DNA from: Dipteris shenzhenensis
Taxonomy: Eukaryota; Polypodiophyta; Polypodiopsida; Gleicheniales
NCBI GenBank assembly: GCA_047967505.1
Contig: CM106540.1
Strand: one strand, 5' to 3'
DNA: 64,000 nt
This document shows, piece by piece, positions 33,971 to 45,600 of this stretch. Made by a program: the position numbers and the translations under genes. A model generated the notes under the pieces. The model did not search any database and was not told the origin of the DNA. It saw only the letters and a program-made list of their open reading frames with translations. The number at the start of each line of letters is the position of its first letter. The first letter of the stretch is position 1.

Positions 33971-36661
33971 ATGCAGAGACAGGGTGTACGTGACTTTTTT
34001 GAACAAGATAGCCAGCAACAAGAGCCTGGATCAGGAAACTGGCACTGGGCTGGAAACAATGGCGGCAATGATGAGTCTCAATTGTTCATTACTGGAGCAT
34101 ATGGTGCAGATCAACTGAATGCCAAAAACTTCATTATAAAGGCCGATACTTACAGGGAAGATGCCAGGGTGAATTCTTTTGGGAATACACTTTCAGATTC
34201 TGAAGCAGGAATTACAAATCTAGGTGTTTCTTCTGTGCATCCGTTTGTATCTGCAGGGGGGAATTCTACAGATATGGGAAAGTCCTCTCCTACGACGTCA
34301 TGGTTAAGACCCTCACAGGAGATGGCTGGCTATAGCATCATTAAAAGCCAGCCTAGGAACCAGCCCTTAAATGTGGAAGGATCATTGAATAACTCGCATA
34401 ATGAACAATTTAAACCAAGCCTTCCCATGCCAATGGGCAACAGCGCTGTCCAACATCATTTAAACCCTAATAATCTGGGAAGTCTGGATAGTCGTGTGCA
34501 AAATCTGAACTCTAGGTTTCTTAGTCAAAATCCTGAAGGAAGAGCAAGGGTAGAATCTCCAAGCTATGACTTTGGGAACCAGCTATTTTGGAAAGGACAG
34601 GGACAGGGGACCTTTGGACAGCCAATCGCAGGCACGAGAAGGCCTGTGGGGCTCACTGATGTTCCGATGTTCCAGCAGCAGTCTTTGCAATCGCAACAGG
34701 AAATGCATGAAATGCACCGGCAGGTTGTTGCACAGCAGCTTAGGCAGCAGTTGGAACTGTCTAGACAGCAGCAGCAGCAGCAGCAGCAAGTGCAACAATT
34801 TGCAGGAAATTCATATTCAGCACTTCTCCATGGGCACGATGCATCTTCACCCCAGCCTCAACTTCAGCTCCAGACTGAGCCTGAGCCTGAGCCTCAAGCT
34901 CTTTGCACAACTGGGACAATACCTGTGTCAGGCTTGGAAAACCTTAGTACAGCTTGTCTAGCAGCAAATTTCCCAAATGCCAGTGCAGGAGGTCCAGGTT
35001 GGCCTTCAAATGGTTTGTCATGTAGTCAAGAGTTGACAAATGATAACCTTACAGGGCAAGATCCAAATCTAGCATGGCAACTGCTGGCTCACAAGGGTTT
35101 TCAAATGGACCCTTCCTTGTATCTGGGCAAGGCAAGAGATGGGGCCAGGCCCTTGCTAGCTTTCTATCCTAGTGCACAGAGTGTTGTGCCAGAGCATTTC
35201 AACAGTGGTCCAAGACTTCCTTCCAAAACACAGGTGGGAAAGCCTGTCCCTGAAACTCCAGGAAATGCACTTATGCCAGAGGTCCAAACAAGTTTTTTCG
35301 GCCTCGGGAATGGGACTAGTAATCTTAACAACCAAAACCAGGTGTTGTCAAAGCCACTCTCTGGACATAGTTTACAACATTCCACTGTGCAAGCAATGCA
35401 ATGGAACCAGATGGCGGATAACCTTCATCAAGCTAGCATGCTATCCAGGAGTCAGAATCAATTTCAAGATTTCCAGGTTAGTCAGCAAACTAATTGGGGT
35501 TCATTTGAACAGAAGCGTGAGACACATGTTCATGGTTTTCCTCAAACTCTGGAAGGGACTGAAGCGTTGCGGCAGAGCATTTTCAATGCTCAGGAAAGCA
35601 ATTTGCAGAATAGCATGCGGCAAAATTTGGACAACTTCAACATCGGGAATGTAAAAACTGGGGCTGAACAGTTTTTGCATCAGGGTAGCTATCAGTTTGG
35701 AAATTCTGAGTCAGAGAGTGTTATGGGTCTCAGGCAGCAAGGTTACCGGAGAGTAGTCTCAACAGGAACGCCAGAGCGTACGAACAATGCAACAGAACGA
35801 CAAAATTTTGCTACTTGGAACACTTCACAGGCCCAACAAACACATCATGGCTCTGCAAATCAGTTCCAATCACTTCCAAGTGCCAAAGAAAATGTTTGGG
35901 GTGCTAATGTACCACAGCAGAGCAACTTCTCAGTGGGAAATTCATTTCATTCTGTGGACATGTTTGGTAATCGGCAGATAGGGGATCATAATGTGCAGAG
36001 TGGAAATCAAGGTACTTGTAACGATGGGAGGAGGTCTCCAGCAGGAATGGCAGATAGTGATTTCCAGTTTAATGAGAAGAGTTCTCATTCTTTTGTAGAT
36101 CGAAGGGAGAGGCAAGAGAGGTGCTGGGAAGAGAATGACAGGGTGACTGAGAGTGGTCACATGCTGCAGTCTCCTTTGGAGCCAGATGACCATTCTCAAG
36201 GCTCTTGGAGAAACCACAGTCCACCTAAACAGTCCCCAGTTGAGACTATGGGTCAGTCATCCGAAGGGGAAGGACGTGGTGGCACCTGGGTTCATTATTT
36301 TCAGAATGGTAATTTTGAGACTGAAGTGCCATATAGGATGAAGTTGGCACCAAGAAAAGCGAATATTGGAAGTACACAGGCCACTCAAGCCAGTCAGCAA
36401 CCGTGCGAGAGACTTTTTGTAGGTATGGATATTGGACATCAACAAAATCGATGTCCAGATGGAGGGAATTGTAAGAACAGTCAATGTGCTGCCAATTTTG
36501 TTAGGGCTATAGGCGAACAGAATGACAATTGGGTTCCTGATGCAAGTACAATGACTTCTTTTCAAGAGAACAGAGTTGGGCCTGAGTTGCATGCCACAGT
36601 TGGTGGGGCTGATGTTGATCTGCTTAGTTTGCATCACAATAATCTTTCAGTGACTATGAAG
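33971..36661 (+). CDS. Exon 1 (coding part) of the six-exon gene
   Basis: 897 codons ending at a phase-0 donor, AAG|GTAATT. It encodes the family N-terminal motif, then long Gln/Ser/Asn-rich sequence with an eight-Gln run at 34766-34789 (seven CAG and one CAA) and an EPEPEP run near 34880. The frame stays open 60 bases into the intron, so intron retention would add about 19 residues and a stop at 36719. Confidence 0.85.
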
Positions 36662-39600
36662 GTAATTTTTGATTGTCAGGAGTTGAGCAACAAAGTTCAG
36701 ACTATGGCATTCAGTCTGTAGAGGCTTGTTAGGACTTATTTTTTGTGTTAGCTGCATTAAAAGTATTTCTTGAAGTGGTTTAAAATGACTGACTTTTTTC
36801 ATACCATCTTAATATGGCTTTTTTTTCAGCTTGTGCCTCCCCCTTTGGCATTAAAAGCGCTGTGTGTGTGTGTGTGTGTGTGTTTCTCCTCTTCCCCAAA
36901 CCTAGCTCCTTTCCTCTCCTTTCCTCTCCCCTCACTTGACCTTAACCCATCCTGCACTGGCAGTCTCCTATGCAACTCTCCTTGCGTGCAGTTTTTGTCC
37001 ACTCCTTGGCAGTACCTATGCTCTGATTTTCTCCAAATGCTAAACTATCCTGCTCTGCCTGAGTATTAGTCAGTGGTTGAGCTGTTCGTCCTAACACACT
37101 GAGCACTAGCATTCATGTTCTGTTGTTTTCCGTGCTTAGCCTATTTCTTTTTCTCTTGTAATGGGGTCTTTTTTACTTGCAGAATCATTCAGTTGAGGAG
37201 CAGAGAGAACATTTGGAGCAAAGTGATGCAAGTGCATCAAATATATCTTTAGCCCATTTTAGGCATAATCAATCGTCCAGCCCATTGTCACCTCAGAGTA
37301 TCAGGCTGGGACTTGGACCTCCTTCCAACTTGACTCAAATTTTGCAACAGGGCAGCAATGCAAATTTCAGCATTTTTTCTCATTTGCATGGTCTAGATGG
37401 CAAACAGCCTGGTTCAGGTACTGTGGGGAAGGAGAATTACGTACAGGTACATTCTGGTCATGGTGGCTATGCTTCTCAACTCCTGAGAGGGGAGAAGGAG
37501 GACACCTGTCAAGGAGGTGGAAATGCAATGGGAGTTTGCAATGGGCTGCCACAAAGCCCTGTAACATCTTCTACAGTGCAGATTCCTGACATCCCTTCTT
37601 TTATTTCAAAAGAGCGCATGCAACATGAAGTTCTGCCAACTTCAAGCTTGGCCCCTGGGCAGCCACCATTTCTGATGGGACGAGTAAAAGATGCTCTTGC
37701 TCCAGCGGTGATTTCTTTTGACAATAGCAAGGGAGCAGGATTTCCCCAAAGTGAATCAAACCTTGAGGGAAATATGCTTCCTATGGCTGCACAGGCCCGG
37801 GCAAATATGATGAGCCATGGTTATCTTCAGAAAAGATCTGTGACTGACGTCATGGTATCATCTTCATCTGTTCATGATTATCCCACACAGACAACTAGTG
37901 CTGTCAAAAGTGGGTGCAACGTGCAAGGCCAATACATAAGCGATACAGCTATGCAGCAGTTGTTAAGGGGAAGAGCTCAAGCGGCTGACTTTTCAGGGTT
38001 GCTGAATAGCGTTAAAAGCTCCTTGTCTGGACCATCAAACTTGATAGGACGGGAAAAGGCCTTTCCAGGGGTTTTTGAGTCCTTCCGACCGCCATCCGTG
38101 TTTGCAGAAGGGGATGCAACGCTAGACAATCAAATGAATGCGAGGAAACCTATGGAGTCTAGCAGTGTGCCTCGGGAAAGTCCAGCTTCCATGCCAAACA
38201 CAGGAAGCCAGAATTATATAGAAAGGTTCAATGATCAATTCCAGCCTTTTCAAGGGAAGCCTTGGCATGGTCCTGAAGCAAAGGGCCCACTAGCTACTCT
38301 TAGCTTGCAACCAAAGCTTCAAGAGCAAGTGTGGCCTTCTTCTAGGCAAATTCCATTGTCTCTACTGAATGGTTGTGGGCCCCGTTCTCTGCAGCCTGAA
38401 GCTCCAGCTTGTGGTCAAGATCAACTGGAAGAAATTAATAGTTCCTCAACTTCAAAGGTTACTGTGTATCCACACAACAGTGCACAGTTTGGAGAGTCGA
38501 ACAGGTCGACGCTAGATACATCTTGGACTGCCTTTCATATGCAGAGTAAATCTGTACAGCGACAAACAGATGCAAGAAGTGGAGTTTTGCCATTGAGCCA
38601 AACTTCTGAGGGTCTGCCACATTCAGATTCTCGGGGTGTTTTTTCCCCTGAATCAGCTGTAACAGCTTGTGGAAAATCAATTGAAGCAATAAAGAGGCCT
38701 CCTAAAAGCAAATCGAAACCTGCAATCTTGAGTGGTAGTAGGGCAAATGTAAAGGGGACTATGAGTCAGCAGTCACATGCTCTTATGCCGATAGGGCAAA
38801 GGAAAACAGTCTTGGAATTGAAAGCTATGCCACAACAGAACGACTCCTCCTCAGAACAACTAATTCAGGACAATCAGCAGGCAGCGGATAATTTGGTCCT
38901 TGTACATGGGCATTTGCAAAACCAGGCTCTGAACAATCTTGTTGTTGGTGCTGCGTCAATTGAATGCTTGGGGAAAGACATACATTCAGTAAATGTCAAT
39001 TCTGAGACAGCATGCCCAACTGTGCAGTATTTAGGGAATCGTACTGGCGAGCACTTAGAAGCCTCACAGTTATCTACTTTTCATAATTTCACTGGTGGGA
39101 GGACCCTTTCCTTTTCGCAAGGTTCAGTCTTGAAAGAAGATGAATCAAGATTCTTTTCAGGAACTGGCAGTTCCACATTTGATCGCATTTCGCATGTTCA
39201 ATTTTCACCTTTAACATCAAAATTTCATGCTTCAGTCACAATCCGTTCCAAGAAAAGGAAAAATATTGTGCCAGTGCTTGTTCCCTGGCATGTGGCAGCA
39301 TCTCAACGTAGAGATCAGCTCCCATCAAGCAGGTCTGGTGTACTTTGTTTTCTTCTTACTTTTCGATCTTTCCTGTGCACTTTTGCTGAGTTACCAAGCT
39401 GAAGATATTGCATGTTTCTCTAAAGAAAGAATGTATTTCTGGTTTAATATGACCGACTCCTTTAACTTTATCAGTGAGGCTGAATTGATGTGGGCTAATG
39501 CAACAAACCGCCTCCCACAAAAGGTATTCTGTTTTGCTGTTTAGCCTTTTAGTTAGATGCTTTTGCCAAATAAGGGCTTTACCTTGTCAAGAAAAGGCAT

Positions 39601-42600
39601 ATGGAAAATTGAGTCTTTCGGGTAATGTTTTGTAGGAGGATGGGGAGGTTCATGATGAAGGCACATCGAGTGTTTCCCGAGCAAAGAGAAGACTGCAATG
39701 TACCACTAAATTGATGCAGCAGCTTATTTCTCCATTGTCTGGTGCTTCAATGCATGGAAACACAGCTGTAAATAATGAGTGTGTGATATATGATCTTGCA
39801 AAAGTTGTATTAGGAGATGCGTGTAGGCTGGTTGCAGGTATTGGAAGAGAAGCAGAACCTGCACAAAAGAGCACGGTTACCAAAAATATGTATGTATCTA
39901 TTGTTTGAGGATATATGTAGTATGCTTTTATTTCTCATTTCGGTTCCAAATTGTGCATGCAAGGTTTTCCACTTCTTGATGCATGCATGACTTATGCTCT
40001 TCTCTCAGCAGGGCTTTCCATGGCCAATCAGGGCTACTGGATGTGGCAAAGGACATTGCCATGACAAAAGTCGTTGGAGGCTTCCTAGAAGATTTTAAGT
40101 GGCTGGACAATGAGCTCGCAAGGTAGGGCATGTATTCTTCCAGACGTATAAACGAGATAATTGCTTGGAATTCCCTGTATTTGTTGCTCGCCGGTAATAC
40201 TAGGTTGCGACCCTATGTGCTGTTCTTTTGTGTCTTCCAATATGCTACTGGCCACCAAAATCATCATCGTATTTGGCTATCATATCTTGCGAAGCAAATG
40301 TTACTGAAATGTAGAGAATCTGTGGCCTTTTCCCTAAATTCTAGCTTAGATGGAGAGAATTTGATTCTGCTTTTATGTTTTCCTGCCATTCATGACACTT
40401 GCGCCTTGCCTAGTCTTCCTAGATGTGCATTGTTATCTCCACCCTTGAGTTCTCTGTTTTGCAGACTAATATTATTGAACAGCCATTGTATGTGCTGATT
40501 GAAACTTAGACATGTTCCTGGATTCATCTAGATATTTGTTCCCACCGTATTAGTGGAAATGCAAATTTCACCTTGTGAAGTTTTTCATCCATGTTTCAGC
40601 TTGCTGATATTGCAATAAATTCTATCTATCTTAAGAGGTGCGTTGCCCTATCAGCTAGATTGTTTAAGCTTTTTTTTTGCTCAGATGCTCGTTTGGAAGA
40701 CACTAAAATGAAATCGTAAAATCTTCACAAGCAGTTGTAGCTTGAATGAAGAGAATGTGGACTATTTTTGGATTAGTCCTCTCCTTTCGTGCTAAGCCTT
40801 TGTCCTGGCTGAGTCTGCCCTACGAATCCGGTGTCATGGGCATCCACAGCTTGTGGCCATGCTGGCAACCAGCTCTGCATCGGCCCACGCAAGCAGCCTC
40901 GTATCCTGCCACACAGGCAGCCACATCAGCAGTTGCCACGTGGAACTGCCCCACCGTCTGCCAGCAGGGCCAAGGTGCAGGAGCAGTCGCAGGAGAGGCG
41001 GCGTCACCTCAGCGATGCCATGTTAGCAGCCAGTCGGCTGCCACGTGGCCTGGTCGGTCCTACGCCAACAGCCAATCGGCCTACTGGTCAGCATTTTTGG
41101 AGCCCAAGGGGGCCTATAAAAGCAGCCCCCCTTGGCCCTCATTCTCCATCCACTCTGCAGGCCTTTCAAGCCTTCAGAGGAGCAGAGCCAAGCCTCCCCG
41201 CAGCAGACCAGCAGGGTAGTCTCAGCCTCTTCAGGGATCTAGTGAGGATTCACCTCCTTTAGGCAGTTTAGTTTCTTTCCAGTTTTGCAGTTGAGGGTTT
41301 CAGCCCCTCCATACAGTTGTATTCAGCCCTTTGGGCATTCATACATTTCAGTTGTATTCTCTCCCTCTGATTCAGATTCTTTCCTGAGACAAAGGGGTAT
41401 CCTATCTAATTTTTGTATTTTGTCCCTACCTTGAACTGGTGGTAGTACCATACTCCGTTAGCTGCTCACTCCCTTACTCCATCACGCATCGGGCCGGCTC
41501 CCGTCTTCACACGTAGGTCTTTACACCTTACGGCATGTGGTATAGAAGGGATTTTTTTTTTCCTAGGAATCAAGAGGTTCAGGTTAGTTAGGGACAGCCC
41601 CCATCGTTTATGGTCTAGACAAGATCCGGTAAGGACACCATGAGCACCCATGAGTAGTCCAACACAGGGGGGGAGGGTTCAGTGCCTCAACCACCCCCAC
41701 CACAGAATCCTGCAGACACTTCCATGTCTGCCATGACAGCCGTGTTGCAGGCAATGATGCAAATGTAGCAACAACAGTTCGAGGCTCTCTTCACCGGCAT
41801 GACCCAGCTTTAGGAGATGCGGGAAGATTGTGAGCAGGCCGCCAAAGCGCAATAGGCTAGCTCAGGAGGCAAAAGAAGAACGCGATTGGGAGGCTCAGGA
41901 AGCAAAAGCAGAACGTGATCGGGAAGCCCGAAAAGCTGCAAAAGACCAACGCGATTGAGAGGCTCGGGAAGCCAAGGAACTTTGGGACCGTGAGGCTCAG
42001 GAGGCCAAGGAGCTCCAAGAACATACTGCTCAAGAAGAGAAGGGGGAACGGGACCGGAATCTTCTCATTTCTCTACTGCGACCAGCGGGGGGAGAGAAGG
42101 AGAAACTTCCACCTCCAGCCAAGCCTCCTTTCTGGGGAAGCTCAACTTCACACGATACGATGGTAAGCAGGAACCTTAGTGTTGACTTCGTGGCTCAATC
42201 AGTTCGGAAGTTATTTTTTAGTGATGCCTACGAAGTACGACTGGTGCATCATAGCATCCATTCACCTCATAGGCGAGGCGGTCACCTGGTTGCTCAAGTG
42301 GTAGAAAGACCACTATGATGCAGACGAGGAGACACCTTTCTACAATTGGACGGAATTTGTTAAAGATCAGATCACGATTCTTGCCATCGCAGTACCTAGA
42401 TAGGCTCCACAGTCAGTTCTACGAGCTACGCCAGGGAGACACCGAGACGGTGAATCATTATGCCAATAAGTTCACTTAGGTGTTTATATAGTTGTAGCTG
42501 GAGGACAGTCAGAAGCTGATCAAATTCTCCATGGGCTGCGTACAGATATCCAGTGGTATCTCAGAAGTTTCAGGCTACGGGATTATGAGTGTGCTTACGA

Positions 42601-45600
42601 GCTTGCTCGGAACTTTTAAGCTCATGCACAAGGGGTCCAAAAGGATCCAAGCAGGTTAACAATAAGTAGTCCCACGCCATGTGATGGTGGGAATGGGCAG
42701 CAGAAGAAGAGCTGGATGGCAAAGGACAGCAACGGCTATGGTAGGTACTTGGATACGACGACATGAGCACTCTATGCCAAGGAGAACCGATGCTTCCATT
42801 CTCATGTGCCGGGCCATAATAAGAAAGATTGCATGCATTACAAGAAGCTTCTAGCAGCAGTAGCTGCGTCAAGTGGCTCAGCAACAGCCTCTCAACATCT
42901 GTAGTCATCAAGGAGCTTGATGAACAACAGACTACAGGGACAACCTCAGTAATCATCCAGGAGCTTGAAGCTTAGCAGAAGGGGGAGCCTCGTCAGTTTC
43001 CTAATATGTTTCAGTTTTATGGTAGATTCAGGCAGTTCCGAGGACATCATCTCCACCAAAGTAGCTCAGAAGCCTTAGTTGCCCCTTATGGCAATGGAAC
43101 CAATGAACGTGAAGGGTGCATTTCCAGGGCAGTAGATAGAGAGCAACATGCAGGTAGCTTCAGCCACTCTGACGATCTCAGTGTGGGTACACAGTCGGCC
43201 ACTTGGGGTTGCACCTACTCAGGCAGCGGACGTCATCTTGGGAGCACGATGGTGGCACCAGTTTGAAGTCCGACAAGAATACCAGCACCAAGGCTTGGAT
43301 GTCAAAATCCTAGGCCATGGGTCCAAGTTCATCTATTGGATTAAGCATGTTCCGCCTCGACCTTTGATATCAGTCATTCAAGGGGTTCGAGACCTATGCC
43401 AGCAAGCCACAATATTACAACAGGCAAGAGGGTTACACCAAGACGAGGATGCCTCTCTCAAACCCAATCTTCCTCCGTCCCTATCACCGAGGAAAACCAC
43501 ATGGAGCATCATCCTACCTATCCTTACCAGAAGTTAGCACCAGATCCAGGAATTCAGTACCTGCAGATCAAGATTCATGTGCTTAGCAACCATTTTTGGA
43601 TCCATGAACCAGGTATCCAGATTAGGATTTATCAGCCAAAGTATACCACAGCTAGTCACGTCTATTAGCACGACGGGAGGCCACTTGCATACCCTAGTTC
43701 GAGTTTCAGCAGAAGGGGATGTCACGGGCATCCACAGCCTGTGGCCATGATGGACTGTCACGTAGGCAGCCAGCTCGGCAGCAGCCCATGCAAGCAGCCA
43801 TGTCAGCAGCTGCTACGTGGGACTGCGACGCTGTCTGCCAGCAGGGACAGGGTCCAGGAGCAGTGGCAGCATAGGTGCCACCTCTGTTAGAAATCGACCA
43901 ACAGAGGGTGTGTACTACGAAAGACTAATAGAATAGCCAAGGAGCTCACACAGTGTGTGTGTGGGAGTGGAATCACAAACTTCTTAACTTAATGTGCATC
44001 ACATAGATGTGCAGACTCATCAATATACAATGAACCAGCCAGATATAGAAACCACCAAAATAATATATTTCCGTCCAAAGCTATGGACACAATACAAAAG
44101 ATATAGATTTAGAGTCCCGCTAATGGTGTGGTCCTCTGATCTTACCCCACAAGGTGCTTCTCCTATGTGCCGGCTATCTCTAGACTCGAGCCTGCGTGCT
44201 CCACCTTGAGCCTCTGTAGATGTTCTGTCTAGAATGATCTCAGCAACTTTCTGCCCTGGAAGACAGTCTAGGTTCAGCCTCTCCCTGGAGCTAAGTCTAC
44301 AGCAACACTTCTTTCCTTCACTTTCTGTGTAGAGGCCCAAGGATGGTGTATATGCTGCTCCTTTCTGCTCCTCCAAAAGCTGCAAGGCTGGATGTGTTAT
44401 GGAGCCCATATATAGGGCACAAGCCCCCCTTGAACCAATCGACCAGCCAGCCTAAATGGGTCGACTGGCTGGTCTGCTGGACCGACCTGGTTGGCTCAGC
44501 CCAACGAGCCCTACAAGGGCTCTCCTTTCTGGCCCATGTGTACCCGCCTGGCCACGTGGCACTACGCCAGTGGCCCAGGCTATATGCACCCTTATTGCAT
44601 GCCTATTGTAGGCCTTATGCCTGCCCAATCATTGTGCCAAGCAGGCCGCCATAGCCAAGGGCTGTTCCGTCCTTCTGTCAGGCCTGAAATAGGCCCCGAG
44701 CTTGCCCATATCCTCTGCCAGACAGCCCGCCACATAGCTGCCTCCAGCCTGCTCATCTGTTGCTTCTTTTTCTGGTCCATGGCCTGCCCTTTGCCAGCAC
44801 CTCTTGGCGTGCCATTGATCATACCTTGACAGCTGCCCACATGGCAGCTCATGTGCTGCCCATGTGGCAGCCCGAATTTCGCCTGGTCTACCTCCCCCAT
44901 GCTCTCCTCATATGGGGGCTTACAGATGGGGAGGTGACCTTTCCAACAACCTCAGCGATACCACGTCAATAGCCAGTCGGATGCCACGTGGCTTGGTTGG
45001 TGCCATGCCAACAGCTAGTCGGCCATGCCAGCTCTAGTCGCTGGTGCATCAGCAGAGTCGGTCTACTGGTTAGTATTTTTGGAGCCCAAGGGGGCCTATA
45101 AAAGCAGTCCCCTTGGCCCTCATTCTCCATCCACTCCTTAGGCTTTCAAGCCTTAGAGCAGCAGAGCCAGGCCTCCCTGCAACATACCAACAGGGTAGCC
45201 TCAGCCTCTTCAGGGGTCTAGTGAGGATTCACCTCCTCTAGGTAGTCTAGTTTCTTTCCAGTTTTGCAGTTGAGGGTTTCAGCCCCTCCATACAGTTGTA
45301 TTCAGCCCTTTGGGCATTCATACATTTTAGTTATATTCTCTCCCTTTGATTCTCTCACTCACATCCACAGCATCACTTTGTGTATTGAGTGCATCATCTT
45401 GCAGTTTGCAGTTAGTGAGCAGGAGAGAGAGTGAGGATAATCTATCTCCCGCTACATCAAGAGTGCCAATAGAAACTCAGTACAAAGGCCTTTGTATAGA
45501 TGGATACTCAAGCATGTGTGGGTGTGTAGATTTGTATGTGTGAGAGCATATGCTTATACTATGGTCTTATTTTAAAAAAAAATGTTTATACTATGGTCTA

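Larger units (their letters stand above)
40832..45352 (+). mobile_element. Degenerate Ty3/Gypsy LTR element in intron 5
   Basis: LTR-like ends lie at 40832-41373 and 43720-45352 (the latter interrupted by a solo LTR). Both begin TGTCA(T/C)GGGCATCCACAGC. Both have GGCCTATAAAAGCAG as TATA box and both stay alike to CTCTCCCT(C/T)TGATTC. A purine tract (AGAAGGGGA, 43711-43719) precedes the 3' LTR. The interior keeps a gag, a protease end and no RT or integrase. It is in the gene's sense orientation. The LTRs differ substantially, with indels, so the insertion is old. The exact right ends of the LTRs and the primer site are not resolved. Confidence 0.85.

Noticed and set aside
34566-34961. 131-codon Ser-rich ORF
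   Set aside because: Shadow frame of the Gln-rich exon 1.
40130-40498. 122-codon ORF after exon 5
   Set aside because: Lies inside the last intron; the exon 5 to exon 6 join is phase-consistent and restores the family C-terminus.
40746-41262. Long ORFs at 40746 and 40831
   Set aside because: They cover the GC-rich 5' LTR of the intronic Gypsy element and have no protein motif.
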